Source: Marthasterias glacialis (taxonomy: Eukaryota > Echinodermata > Asteroidea > Forcipulatida > Asteriidae). From it: 64,000 nucleotides of DNA. Of this stretch, positions 36,801 to 51,800 are shown piece by piece. The DNA is taken from positions 27,226,211 through 27,290,210 of the forward strand of contig OU452219.1 in NCBI GenBank assembly GCA_911728455.2, given 5' to 3'. Each line of letters opens with the position of its first letter. Position 1 is the stretch's first letter. The notes beneath the pieces are model-generated. The model did not search any database and was not told the DNA's origin. It worked only from the letters and a program-made list of their open reading frames with translations. Made by a program: the position numbers and the translations under genes.

Positions 36801-39800
36801 AGTATTCCTTAAGGGCCCAAGAATTGGCACGCACAATAACATTACTAGCACTTGGAATTTGGCAAACAAAACTTACCTGGGTGACCTCCATGGCTGAATT
36901 AGCAACCTCCCTTGACAACGTGTCGAGCTTACTCCAGGCACTGGCACCGCCATCCAACCTCTGTTTCCTGTTTGTGTCCTGTACAGACTGCTCATCGGAT
37001 ACCAACTTCTCAAGTTCCTGTGAGCAGTAAACAGTCAATGATATGAGAACTACCTAGACCTTTTGCATACTCACGGTAAGTTAAGTTCTGTATTTGCGTT
37101 GCCGAACAACCACGCTCCTAGAAATGTAGCCTATGTGATGACATCACTGGCAAGGGAAAATAGTCCAAACCGGGCACTACTCTCAAATTGTTTGACCGGT
37201 AACAGCGCCCCTTTGTAATGTGAAAAGCAACTAAAAAAGGGAATCAACCTAAACTGAAAGCATTCCTTTAATTGTTGAATTGCTTGTGGGTTAATTGTTG
37301 AATTGAAACAGTTCAGTTAGAAAAAACCCAAATTTTCTTTTCTTATTGAAAACTTATTTGACAGAGGTGTGTTATAAAACACATATTGACTGGCATAATT
37401 TGATCACTAGTGTATGTTTAACTACCCTCGGGCCAGTGAGTGACCAGAAGAGAATCCTATTTTCCGAGGCGCATTTGACAATAACGTCTCAATGCGCTTT
37501 ACATTAGTGCCCTGGACATTTGGCCAATAACATTCCTGTAATCTTTCTCAGCTCCCTGGGGAGTATACAGCCCTGAGCTGTCGTGGTGCTCCGGAGGCTT
37601 TTTCAAACACAATATCAACTTCTACCCTCGCAGGTACCCATTTATACCCCTGGGTGAAGAGAAGCAATTATGGTAAAGCGTCTTGCTGAAGGACACAAGT
37701 CTCATGACCGGGATTCGAACACACACCCCGATGACTTGACCACCAGAACTTGAGTCCGGTGCACTAAACCACTCGGCCACGACACTGACGTCACTGGTGG
37801 CTACTGTCTACCCCTGTTCTGCCATTTTTGGAGTCAAAATGCATACATATGGTGTGTGTCTTACTGCACTGCCTTCTTTGAACACGACCATTAAGAAACT
37901 CTTGGTGGACCATTGTACGTTGAATTCCCAGACCTCAACCCACGTTTGACATATTATTGGAAGCACTGAGTATACAGTGCTTATCATACATCAATGAAGG
38001 GTATAACATATTCTTCATCATCGGCGCAATTATTACATCTACAGTCGACTCTCGTTAATACGAGGTCCACCGGACTGGCCCGTTTTTCTCGTATTAACCG
38101 AACCTCGTATTATCCGAGCGCGGTATTAACAATGCACATTGCATGCATAAATGGACGCACGTGTATAAATGCACCCGTACTGCAATAGAAACTGCATAAC
38201 TGTGATGATTTACAGGTACATGTACCATACAAACATACAACATTTTGGGCAAATAAAACTGTTTTGATTTAATTAATTTATTTCGAAAGTCAATTTATGA
38301 AACAATTTACATTTTTCATGACTGAAAAAGGAACGCATATGACTTTAACTTGCCGTTCTTGGCAGCCAAGTTTCGGTCGCAACGGCCAACATGACAAGTT
38401 GAATGTTGATTTTCATTGGTTGTCACACCGTACCTTAGTAAGTAATGCGAGATAGCTCATAGCCAAGGCGGGATACCAGCGAACAATAAACGGTCTGGTG
38501 TCCACCTCTCATTTGCGTTGTACAAATACTACCATTTAATAGACTGGTACCATTGCCAACGCTCAAATAGCACCTCTATTGATCATGATCAACGGAGCGG
38601 TAGCACATGATTTGAAAGGCTGGGACGTCAATTTTTCACCTCCATGAAGGTAAACTATTGATGCCCAACAATTGATTCCCAAACTCGCTATAAAAGTAAG
38701 ACAAACAATACATTTGCTCGTTACGGGCCGCAAGAATACCTCGTATTATCCGTGTTCTCGTTATGACCGTGCTCGTATCATCCGTATTTAAATGCATTAA
38801 AACACGCACGGGACAGTTCGGGACCGGCAAAATACCTCGTATTAACCGGAACCTCGTAACATCCGAGCTCGTATTAACGAGAGTCGACTGTATTTAAATT
38901 GTTTACTGTACCCACTGCTAATAGACCGATCCATTAAGCCCCGCCTACTAACATATTGACCAGTTACAACCTTGACAACACCACTGAAAGTCCAACAAAA
39001 GTCCGATATGTTAAAATCCCATTAGAAAAGTAAAAAAACCGCCGCCATTGCTCTGACACACAACAGCAAACACAACTGTACGAACTTTTGTTTTGTTTTA
39101 AATTTTTCGTAACTCTGGTGGTGCAAATCCCACAGCAGTGGTCCTTGTACAGTCGTGTAAAAGTGGTTTAACAGTGTTCCTGTCTGCATTGTTCTTTGGA
39201 CTCAAGCCACTGCTCAAAAGGCCACGAAACTAATACCATACTGTTCACGAAAACCATGTATTGGTTGAAGGTGGTCACATGACCGGTATTAAATGGCTGA
39301 AAAAGACACAACTGGAGTTGTTTACGACCGGTTATTTAAGTCTGGTTTCCTGCTCTGATACTCTAACACTAAAAACATATATGAAGAGGCTCGAAACAGA
39401 CCCATAGTGCAAAGCTGGGCTCCTAAACGTAATGCGACAGCACAAATCATTGCAAAGCGAGCATTTTATTTCTTAAAACAAAAGGGCATTTATGAATGGG
39501 AATAAAAGAGTGGTGACTCAGTCTTAATCGGCCGTTTAAAACCTTCCAGTGTCGTGGCCAGGCCCTCACCTTTGTCGCCACTCTTTTATTCCCTTAATAA
39601 TAGTCTCATCTCCCAACGCAGTTATTACATTAGCACTGACATAGCAACTCACTTGTGCAATTCTGTCTCTTGTTGTACTATCCATATCTTCAGGGTATAG
39701 TGGATGGAAGCCACACTTCTCCAGGATGTCCATCAGCTTCTGGCACAGTTTCTTGTCAGCTTTGGTTAGCTCCGAGGCGTGGTGATGCAGCAGGTCGAAG

Positions 39801-42800
39801 AGGTATAACTCAAACTTACCAAGGTGGTGCTGCGACTGAAGAGCAATGTACAAATACATCTTTTACTCATTGAATGGGTTGTTACAAAATTAGTTCTGGG
39901 TAGAGTACATCGTTGGTTTCTTGAAGAGTACATTCATTCCATACCTCTAGCTACAAGAACCATTTATGAATCTTAAGGGACAGTACATTAATGTTTTTTT
40001 GAAGAGTACATTCACTCCAATCCTCTAGTTATAAGAAACATTCAACGATCAATCATCTATGGAGTGTCGTGGCTGAGCGGTCTAGACCGCCAAACTTAAG
40101 CTCTTTAGTTTACAGAATGTGGGTTCGAATCCCAGTCAGGCACTTTTGTCCATGAGCAAGACACTTTTCCATAATTGCTTTGTCCTTTAGATGGGACATT
40201 AAGCCGTAGGTCCCATGTACTAGGATAGGCACTGTGTGTAAAAGAACCCAGAACACATCGTGAAAGAGTAGGGTTTACCCCGGTGTTTCTGGTTCAGATA
40301 GCACGCATCCTTAAAGGTTTCCTCAGGCTTCTGAGCTACAGTGATTAAGTTCACTATTTGAGGTTTCATTACCAGAAACTAATAATAATAATAATAATCT
40401 TAAGGTACAATACATATTTGTCTTATGGAAGAGTGGATTCATGCAAACTTTAGTTTTAAAAAAAGGATAAAAAAATAAACTGTGAAAATTTTCTTGAAGA
40501 AGGGGCTAACACTGTCAAGAAAATAGCATGGATCAAGAAAATAGCATGGATCAACTCGCCCATAAGTTTAGTGCTTCTATTGTCACAGACCATCAAAAGC
40601 AAATTTAGCTCAACTCACTTTCAGGCCTACCTGCAAATTGGAGTTTAGTACAGCCTGAAGTATCCGATTAGAGCTGGGTATGCGTGCGATCTTGAGGACG
40701 TGGACCCTGATAGATGTGGGTTGCTTGGGGAACATCATGTGCACTAGGAGGCGGTGAAGCTGGAGGCGAAGTGTTTCTCGCGATGACCATACAATGGTCT
40801 CCCACTGCTTACGCTGACCAAGCTTCCTCTCCTGGAAGAAGGAATGATCACACCACTCAAATCAACATTCCTTAGAACCTAGAGTAGCAGGCTGATTAAG
40901 ACCTGGGCCCGATTTCATAGAGTTGCTTAAGCAGAAAAATTTGCTTAACAAATTTCTGCTAAGCAAAAATGAGCAGGATACCAGTCACAAATGGTACACA
41001 TGACATGGTGTTTTGACTGGTAACCTAAATCTGGTAAGCATGATTGATTTTGTGCTAAGCTACTTTTTGTTTTAAGCAGCTCTATGAAATTGGGTCCAGG
41101 GCCCAATTTCATAGAGCTGCTTAGGCACAAAAAGTAGCTAATCACAACAAAATTATGCTTACCACAATATGGTTACCAGCCAAAATGCCATCTCGCATGT
41201 ACAAACTGTGACTGGTATCCTGCTAGTTTTTGCTTAGCAGACATTTTCTAAGCATATATTTTGTGCTTAAGCAGGTCTATTAAATTGGGCCCCAGGCTCA
41301 ATTTCATTGAGATGCATAAGCACAAATAGCAGCTACGCCAAACAAAATGATGTTTACCAGTATTAGCCAAAATACCCTTTTTACAAAAGTGGAATTTGCA
41401 AGCAATATAAACAAATACAAAGAAGAAAATTTATACAAAATGAACACAAGTTTGAGAGAATATTAAGGGACTCAGGAAGAAAAAAGACGAGCAAAAAAAT
41501 TTGGGAAATAATTATTGAATAACTTTAATTGCAGGACCCCCCCAAAAAACACAAGAATCCTGAAGGCAACTGGTTAAAAATTTGTATTAGAAGATCTGAT
41601 TTTGGCTCTGGCAATCTCTTAAACAATCTACTTCAATTTGAGACTAACCAATGTCCACATAAAAGTAAGTGCCTTCGTTCCGAGAAAACGATAACTTTCA
41701 AACTCATGAAAAAACTGCTTGGAAATGTGTCAGCGCACAAAAAATTCTCGAAGACCTACACTGTGTCTTGGGTCTACAATTTGTGTGTAATGCTTGCTCA
41801 CCATGGTCGCAAAAAACGCATCCGTCAAGAGGTGGAAGAGGTATTTACACAGCTGCTTGTAGGTGGACTCTGGTGGCAGAAAATAACCATCGCCAGGACT
41901 CACGGACGTAGCTGGTTTAGACTGGCAGGTCAGGCTAGGATCTGGAAGGCATTATCAGGGATTACAAATCTCGTATTATTTCAATTCATTAACCCTAACA
42001 GTACCAAATCCATCAACATCAATTGGCTGGTTTTGCTTGATTTCGATTGATCAAGTACACCATCAGATTGAAACATCTGGTTGATTTTGATGGAGTTGGT
42101 CTTTCAGCATATGAAATCCTGGTTGATTTTGATGGAGTTGGTCTTTCACCCCTTTAGAGCATTTCAAAAGGAATTTTTAGTATGAAGTGCACTGGTTGAT
42201 TATGATTGATTCAGTACATTTGCATATTGACTGTCCAACAGTTGATTGGTTTTGGCAGATTTGGTCCGGTTTCCAGCAAAAACACCTCGGGAGTTAGGAT
42301 TAAAGATATGATTACTAATAAATTGATCAACTTCAATCCCAAATCTACCAAATTATAGAGCTCATACTAGTACCAATCCGCCAGAGAAACGTCTAAAATA
42401 CAGTCAAACTCACGAAAATAGCATTAGAAAAGCCAAAAATGACTTGCTGTTAATTGGAAGTACAACATTGAGTGGAAAAAATGGGTAGAAATGAGCCAAC
42501 TGGTCAACATGATCAAATCTACCTCTTTGAACCACCAGATTGACAGCCAGGAGGCAGATTCTCTGGAAGCGTTTAGCAAGTAGCTCCTCGTCAGCCAGCT
42601 TCGGTACTTTCTTCTTGTTGGTTTGTATCCGCTGCATTCTGAGTAAGGTGTCCAGCTCTGTGGAGTACCGGCGATCTGTGGAAAGGAAGTAAAATGTGCA
42701 GAGTTCTGTAATAATGACAACACAAATAATAATTTGGGAGGCTAATCATCCTTACTGGCAGCTGAGAAGCTGAATTGCGAAGGACGCTGCTACATGTGTT

Positions 42801-45800
42801 TGAGCTGCAGGCATACAAGGACACCTTTGGCAGCCATCCACATCAATCTATAAATGACCACGGAGCACAGCCTGAGATTGAAAGTGTTTGGTTTTTCTGG
42901 AGGGAGGAAAACCGGATGGCCTGGAGAAAAACCCTCATGGCACAGGAGAGAACCAACACACAACTCTATTCACATATGGCCCTAGCCGGGAATCGAACCA
43001 GGGTGAAAAGCAAGCACTTTACGAACACACCACCCATGCCACCCATGGTGCGAAGTAATTGATAGCAAAATTCTGTGTTCATTTTTCGTCTTTGGTTGAA
43101 TACGGTTGCCTGAAGAGTGCATACAACTACGCCTAGTTTTACAATGATGCTAAGCACTGACAACAAATCTTACTTAGCAGAAACAGGTTACCAGCCAAAA
43201 TGCAATGTAAGTGTACAGAATCATGACTGGTTCCCCGCTTATTTTTTTTTCTCAGCAAAGTAAAGGGTTTCGAATTTTCCTGCCCCACAGGTATACAAAA
43301 TGCAACCTGGCAGTAAAATGTTAAGGTCATTGCTATGGATAAACACCAGGAATAAACTGGCAGTATCGTTTCGGGTAATTGTTTGCCAATCTCACCTTCT
43401 GCCAGAGGACCAAAATTCTGGTCTTCCGAGATGACTGACATGGAGTCATCTGGGGTTGGGCTTATTTCACTGGATATGCTGCTTGTTGATGCAAACGGCC
43501 TCCTTGGACTTGAACCTGAACCTGTTTGTGATGAGTAAACATGTGTAAAAAAAATGGAAGTCGCCAGACACAAGGCCATGAGCCACTTGAGGTGTGGGCT
43601 ACAAATCAGCTGTTTTTCCAAGGGGCCATTGCCACCTACTCCTGGGGCTGAAACAGAGTTACCCCCTTTACAGTCCGTAAGGATGTAGGCTTGGGTATCA
43701 TCCATCAGAAGCCTGGCTGGTAGAGCAGAAAGCTAGTTAGGACAAGTAACTAGTCCTAACTTATAGGACTAGTCATAAGTTAGAACTAGTCTTAAGTTAG
43801 GACTAGTCTTAAGTAAGGACTAGTTTTGTGAAATCAACCCCAGGTCCAAAAACTCACATCTTTTCTTACACATACATAAACCTTCTACACTGTTAGACAG
43901 CAAAAAGTGCAATGGTAATTATGATGAAATTAAACTGAAATATCAAGGAGATTTGTTACAACAGATCTATACTTAGCGTCACCTCTTGATCCGATGGAAT
44001 AAGACGAGTTTCTCCGCCATTTGTGTTCCTCGTACTTCCGTTCTGGAAAGCGCAATAAATTGAAAGAAATGAGTTTGATGTCTTCAAATAAGGCACGCTC
44101 TGGCAAGCCGTAATCTTCTTGACATTTATCAAAATGACTCAAACTAAGAAAGGTCGCCAGTTGAGCCCAAGGGACCAATTTGAGATTTTCATGTCGCCAT
44201 ATTGACCCCTTGCACAAATGTCACACAGGGTTACTGCTGCCAAGCTCGCCATAATGGGAGCCAATTCGTAAACAGTGTCATCACATTGTCGCCAAATAAA
44301 ATGTATAACAGATGGAGACAACTGACTCCCAAAGTAGCCCAACCAAGAATATTGTGATGATGACGCCAAGTGAATTGGATCAATAAAGCATTTTCTTTAG
44401 ATTCTGAGGTAATAAGAAAACTACTGAAATGTTCTTGGGAACATTGTTATTTTTTTTCATGATAAATACAAACATTTCCCTGCTGAAAACTGGGTCAAAG
44501 GTTAGGGCTTTGCCGGAGCCGGTCGTAAATGTTTACATTGCAAAATGATGCAGCCAGACTAAACATGACACACTACGAATTGCCACAACAGATTCCAAGG
44601 CTAAGAGATACAAGAATCCCAGAAATGAAATCTACAGAACACCGAGATTGACTGCAATCTGTGTCCTGCTGAAGACGTGGTGCATCAGAACTATGCGACG
44701 AGCGTTGGTGTAATAACAAATTTATCTTCCAGTCAACTGGAAGATAATGCAACTTTGAGCGTTATTTGTTAGAGAGCAAAACATGCAATGCGCAAATTTT
44801 AGAACGTCATTTTGCACTGTTCGTATACGGAGCGTGACGCATGATACTCACAATATGCAGAGTGCAATATAAACTACTGGGAGTATGATATGGTTTATTA
44901 TCACACTGCCGTTGAGCAATCTGATTGGAGGATTAGCGTATACTGGAAGATAAAGAGATGTATAAGAAGTGCGTACTATTACTATTACTACTGGTAACAG
45001 TTTATGAAAAGTAAGCTTTCAGATTTAAAAGTCATCAAGTGAAATGTTGTGTTCATCACCAACCATATATTACATCATTTACATCAACTAAACACCAGAA
45101 TTTGACACCACAAATTTGCAGGCAAAAATTTGCAAAGTGTTATGTGAGGTAATTGGACCAGAATTAAAGCATACCGGAGTAGGTTGCACTTCGTTGGAAG
45201 CTCAAGGATTTCTTTCCTTTCGAGGCAGCGGCGTCGATGGACATGGAAGTGGCCTTAAAGTGATCCAGAACCTCCTTAATGATGTAAAACTGGGTCTCGT
45301 ACACCACATCCGTTATTGCAGACGCAGGACCTGTAGGAATTATACAACAGTTGGGATCAGTCATGGTCATGGTTTCACAGATCATCAATTTTAAATAGTG
45401 CGAGCGTAATCGCTCTCCTCCGCACAATCGCTCTCCTCCGCACTCCTCTACCTTGTCCGAGGAGTTCGAAACCTAGCACTCCTTTAAAGCGGAGCTTAAA
45501 AAATATGTGGACAAAAAATACTAGTACTTTATTCACAGCAGTAAATGAACTACCAATTATGGCATTTATTTATTTTCTTTGATCATGAAACAGAAAAAAA
45601 ACAAATCTACCAATCCAGTACATGCATATGAATCGTCAGAGGTGCTAACGTGCTTCAAGTATTAAACCTAACGAACAGTCAGATTTTATGAAATCGTCAA
45701 TTTTAGTTTCACTTTTTAGACTACTGTGTGAAGTTTGGTTCTGAGGAGTGCAAAGAGCTCACCTCAATAATTTAAGGAGAGCAGTTTATAGCTCTCCTCG

Positions 45801-48800
45801 TATTTCTTAAAATGAAGGAGTGGTTTCAGCAGGTCTTGGAATACCAACTGGATTGCTGGCCTGAGTCCATTATTTAAGCAATGGGCAAGTATTCTGTCAA
45901 ATAACCTAGTCATAAGCCCGGCTCATACTTCATGCGATTGTGAAGCGAATTTTGACGTCCCAACTTTATTCGACAAAAGTTGAGCACATTTGAATTAAAT
46001 GACTTGTTCGTTGAGAATTTGTGATGGCAAGTTTTGCTTTGCAAGAAGTATCAGACCGGGCTTTAGTAGTCTGGTGCTTTTTCTTGAATAAGTACACACT
46101 TTTAAAATGTCACTTATATATTTTTTATATTTTTTTAACACCTCTGCCAAAAAGTGATAACAAAATAGGTAAGAAGACAGTTTTTGCTCTTGTAAAAGTA
46201 CTTTGGGTCCAGTGACAGTCCTGAGCTACAAGGCTACTGGATACTTTCTTGAAAATTAAGCCCCGTTTCAGAAAAGAGGTCCACTTGGGTGTTTATCGGG
46301 CACAATGTTTAGAATTTCATTCATGCAGTTTTATCTGTCCTTTTTACCTGTACTAAATTGTTACGTGAGCAATTTGGAAGCCGTGTTTTTGGACAATTTC
46401 TTGACCCTCGTTTTTTCTGACTATTGAATATCATCCACTGTGGTTTTGAAAGGAAGATAAACTACGTCAGCCTTATGTGACTTCATATGGTGAATACATT
46501 TACACAGTACACAACTGTTCACTGTGTGCAGAGTTTTGCCACCATACTATTTCTATCGTGTCGGTGCAAGATAGTCGTTTCTCCAAAATAAGCGTTTATG
46601 CGAAATGCAGGTTTTAGAATGTCAAAAGGTCGTATCTCGCTTGAAATAACACAGACTCGCCAACGACCCCATGCTGCTTCTCCACAAGTTGAACATGCAG
46701 ACCCTACTCTGGTGTGCAGTGGATATGCGGACATGTTTGTCGCGCCCGCATTGGCCTTCACTCACATCAGAAAAGCTTGTCAAAGGAGATGAGGACGCCC
46801 TGGTCGACATTGACCGTCTGCCACGACGACGCACAAAGTCAACGTCGTTCAAGATACGACGTTCGCAAGGTGCGTGTCCGTGCGAGATACGACTTTGTCG
46901 CACAATGGAGTTACGACCTTGCTGAACTGACATGACAAATGCAGTCTCAGACGGTTGGTCAACTCGTTGGAAAGTGTTAATTTCTTGTTACTCACCATAT
47001 TTTGCTTTGTGCTTCTCTTCCATAACTCCAAGCAACAGCAGCATGCTTTCAAAACAGTCAAAGTGACTACTTGAACTGGCCAAGAAAATGATCAAAATAG
47101 TCATTGTGGGAGTGAAAAAAGTGTTAAGGCTTGAAAAATGACATGCAAATCTGATCACCAAATGGGTTTACGCACTACAAACTTCCTGTGTAGAATTTGA
47201 GGCCATGCGTGGTGGAGATTATTCATTCATTCAGGTACACCATGTTTTTAATCTCTTCCAAAGAAGAAGTGGTGTCTCTGAAAGGAGTCTGTCGGTTTGT
47301 TCTCGATGTTTCAACTAGTGTGCTCTGGTCATCCTCAGAAGATGAGCTTCTCATAATTTTCTAGAATTCATAACCTATACAGATATTCAAGAGATCTTTG
47401 AAGTTATTCGGCAAAAGAGCCCCGTCTCTTTTTGCTTTCTTGATGATGTGATGGGAGACTATTCTATACAGTTTTCATGGTCGATGGCTCGTCTGGGACA
47501 TAAGATGGCTCCTTAAATCAGGCCTTTGTCTATAGCCCTTATGCGTCTGACGTCATGAGTCCCATAGAGACATGTACAACAGCGCCCTCAAATGGGTTAA
47601 AATGGCCGTAAGTTTACTGTCGGAAAACGGCTGTGCATACCCTCTATTGGATAGGATGTAAAACTGCAGATCACATGCTTTTTGCATGTAACGCATGTGA
47701 AATACTCGATTGTTTTTTGGATTGATTGCACAATGAGTAAATTCCCAGCATGTTTAGATTATAGTATGCATACAATGCGTACTTGAAAATATTTAATCTG
47801 GATTTTTTCCAACAATATCAAACCAATTAATACATGCAATAGTTTGCATTGTGGATAAAGAATAGTTTGTTGCTTTTTTACCCTGCACCGATGTGTGATA
47901 AGCACTGTAGGTGCTTCCTGAGTCCTGCCGAAAAAAAAAATTCGAAGGCATGCTACTCGGGTGGGATTCGAACCCCGGGATTCAAGAGCAGATTTCTTAA
48001 ATCTTAAACCAGTGTGAAGGGATTCACCTAATCTTACATAATCAGATAATGAAGAAAAGACAACTTGATTACCTGAGGGCACGATTGGCAATGCACGCCA
48101 TAAAATGCTGGACATCCTTTATGAGTATGAGCATAGCAGCCGAGATGTGAGTCTCTTCGCCCGGTAGATGTAAAGATGATACATGCGAGCTCGTCTCTGG
48201 TGCCTCCTGCCTCTCAGACGCACTCAAGTCAGCATCGGTACTGGCCGATGATTCCTCATCGAGAGTTCTGAGTCCTGTAGTTTGGTCGTCTGTCAATCCA
48301 TTGAGTTGGGCGGAGACTCTCAGCGGGTATAACGAGTCTTCCTTTGATGTCTGTGAGTCTATCTGATCCTGAGTTCCAACATTTTCAGGACTCTTCTTCT
48401 CCTCCTCCTCATCATGCCCGCCTCCTGAAGCATCCTCGGGTGCAGCTCCCTCTATGTCAGCTCCCGAATCAGTCCCATCAGATGGAATATCTGCGGCGAC
48501 CTCTTCCGTTTTATCATCGCCAATCTCAGTTCTACTGATCTCCAATGCATTATTTTGAACATTTTTGAAGCCCTGGCTGATGCTGGTCGATGTGGACAAA
48601 TGCCTACTTGTAGTCAGAGTGTCGTCAGCGTTGGGTATATTGCTGCAAATGGCTGAAAGGACGTTACACAGGGTCTCCACCAGGCCGTTGGCAAGCATCA
48701 CATCAGCAATTTGATCAACGCCCTCAAACAACTGACAAAATAAAAGGGTAAAATACAGGATTTGTAATCGTACAAAAAGAAAAACTATTGATTACAATCT

Positions 48801-51800
48801 GGAAGCTCACCTACTATAAAAATTATACCAGTGCCAATAGAACGATCCATTAAGCCCCACCCCTAAACTTATTGACCAATCACAGCATTGGCTGAATCAC
48901 CACTGTACACGTGGGTAGCACAAAGTGTGTCTCTTCGATGCCATACTGCATGACATGAACGCGCACGCTATAAGTACGCGCACGCATGTTTACATTTTCC
49001 AATAAGATTTTATCGAGTCGGACTTTTGTCAGACTTTCGGTTGCGTACCCAAGGCTGTGATTGGTCAACACGTATGGGGGTGGGGCTTAATGGATCGGTC
49101 TATTCTCAAAACAAATATTTCCCTCTGAAACACAGTCATAGCATTTGAAGACCCTCCCCCCCAAAGAAAAAAAATTAATTAAAAAAATTAATATGGGACA
49201 GAACATTAATTATCATCCCATCTTTCTGTTAACAAAGCCAATGGATCCTCAAATTGACTAGCAATGTGACCCGTAGGCCTGCAGAGAAGATGATGAAAAA
49301 ATTTCAATTTTAGATGTGCTAGGAAAAACTTCAAGTGTGGAAAACCTATGCAATCAGGTAGGGACTGAAAACCCAATCCACATGCAAGGCTTTGGTCTAT
49401 GGTGGGATTCGAACTGGGGTCCACAGAGGTGAAAGGCAGGGAAAGAAACCACTGAGCCAACCTGAATGGCAAACGAATGAATTTACTCTTCCGAAAGTCA
49501 ACGACGTATTATCTCTTTAAAGTCAAAATGAGACCAGAATAAACCCTTATCAAACAAACAGGTTGAATCTACCTGATTGGCCGTGCATATTCCATCATGA
49601 CATAAATTGAAATCGTGCACAGAGTTCTCAAGAAGAGACATCAGAAGTACTGAAGACATGTGCTGAAATTTGTCAGATTCCTGCAGTAGCATTAGCTCTA
49701 ACCTATAAAACAAGGAACATAAAACAGCAATGTTACAGTACTGGTATCCTTTGAGAGTGGATTGGCCGAGCAAGACTGGTGCACTGTGTGAGAAGGCACG
49801 ATCGCCGTAGTGTGTAGTACGAGATTTAGGGACGACAAGACGGGTTGAGGCAGCAGAACAGAGGGGATAGTTACAGCATCTTATTTCGAGTAGATCTTCA
49901 ATGTAACCAGGTGCAGAGTCGTGGAGTGTTTTATAGACAAGTGTGAGAACCTTGTATTCAATTCTCTTTCGTACCGGGAGCCAGTGGAGTTCCTTAAGGA
50001 CTGGGGCGATATGTTCGAACTACTTTTACAGAAGAGCAAAGAAACTAGTTACCCGAGAGTCATATCAACTGGCTTTCCCAGGGTGATTGTAAGGCATGCC
50101 TCCATGAGGTCTCTGGTTGCCGGGTATTGATGAAGCTGATTGGCCAAGAGGTGGAAACTTCTCCGTTTTAGGAAAGCATCAACCTGGCTCATTGTGGCCC
50201 GGTGGAAGAACACGTCTATAAGCTGTTGATAGAAGAGAATCATTTTTGTCTTAACGGGTATGGACAGACCTTAGGCACGCTGTAACCACTGTTGTGCATT
50301 GCACTGTGAATCACCAAGAGGCGAACCATGAAAATATTTATTTTACTTCCGACAGCAGTTATTATAGTTATGTGTTTAAAGGCAAAGTATACCTTTGGTT
50401 TTTGGAACCGTACATTTGCCTTAATGCTATATAATTGTAGATATATGCCATAAAACTAACCTGTGTAAATTTCAGTTCAAAAGGTGGCAGCGTTTTTGAG
50501 ATATCGCCAAAAATCTGGAGCGGTTGTGTTCACGCAGAAGAAGTATTCGTCATTGGAATACACATTCTGAGAAGCGTTACGACCATAACGCTTCTCAGAT
50601 CCAAATTTTTGGGGGATAAAAAGTGATGTATTTTTCCATAACTGCAGTACTTTGAAGTGAAACGTTTCTCAAAATGAATGATACTATCCAAAGCTGCTGT
50701 ACTTCTTACCAAGTGAGTTATTATTGCCATAAATTTTCAGAGTCATTACCAAACGTATACAGATCCTTTAAAGCGCTACATACGAAGTGTAGACCTGATA
50801 ACTAAAGATGTCCACACTGTGTAGAAACTTGAAACAAACTGGATATTCATGTTTCACTAAAAAAAGGAAGCATTTTCTGTACAGCATTGCATAGCTCAAT
50901 ACTGAGTATTATATCACAGGGATCGGGCGTCCGAAAACCAGCTCTCAAAACACTCTCTAATAGAAACGGCTGTGGTTTGAAAGATTTCTTGTTCTTCACT
51001 GCACGATGACAAAGGAATGTCCACACAGTGTATGCCACGAAGGACTTGCGTGTATGTGTATGTTTGTTATGTGTAGTTCTTAACAACCTGTGAATTTTTA
51101 ATTGTACAGCGCTTTGTGATGTTTGTGACAAGGAAAGCTTTTTTATTTTCAATGACAGGAAACACAGTAAAGGGGGCCACCTTTCTACAGTTAGCAGTTT
51201 TTTTCTACAAACACAACAAACACAGCATTTTCTTAGTGGTGTTTAAAAGCAACAGATGACTTACTTGAATAACTCTAGTACGGATGAGCGGCGACTCATG
51301 GTGGGACAACACAATAAGGGTATCAGGTTTTAGTACGATACCCAGGACTTTAGACAAGCTAGAATCCGGGAGCACAACTAAAGCCTCTGTCAGCAGATTG
51401 AGAAGTCCAGAACATAGACCGCTCATGTCTGACACCTTGCCTTCTTCGGTGTTTAAGGAAGCTGATGAGTTCTGAGCAGGGTTAGCCGACTTTGAATGGT
51501 TGGATGAGTTATCAATGTCTGAAGTTTGGGTAGGCTCTACAAGAAAATTACAAACATGATTAAGTTTGAATCATCCCTAACCTTATTGTACTCCTCATTC
51601 CACATCTTTCAAATATATGTACTGACTATAGACTTTTCTTTTGTTTACAAACACTGACCACTATTTTGAACGGGAGACCTTGAGTTTCACAAAATGTCGT
51701 CGTGTGCCCGGTAAAAGGACGTAAGGGAAAGTTCCCAGTAAAAGGACGTAAGCACTTTACGTTAAAATTTGTGTTTCAAGAATTATGAGCGGGAAAGTTT

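Noticed and set aside
41529-42050. 173-codon plus-strand open frame
   Set aside because: Antisense to LYST exon 21, whose minus-strand frame fits its neighbours in phase and composition; no recognisable domain on the plus strand.
43139-43705. Full 188-codon minus-strand frame as a single exon
   Set aside because: Only 43,396-43,521 has fitting splice sites and phases; the extension runs into a MITE on one side and unrelated intron on the other.
50375-50772. Regulatory palindrome GAGAAGCGTTA...TAACGCTTCTC as an operator-like site
   Set aside because: It lies inside a MITE with TTAA-type ends and is most simply part of that element.
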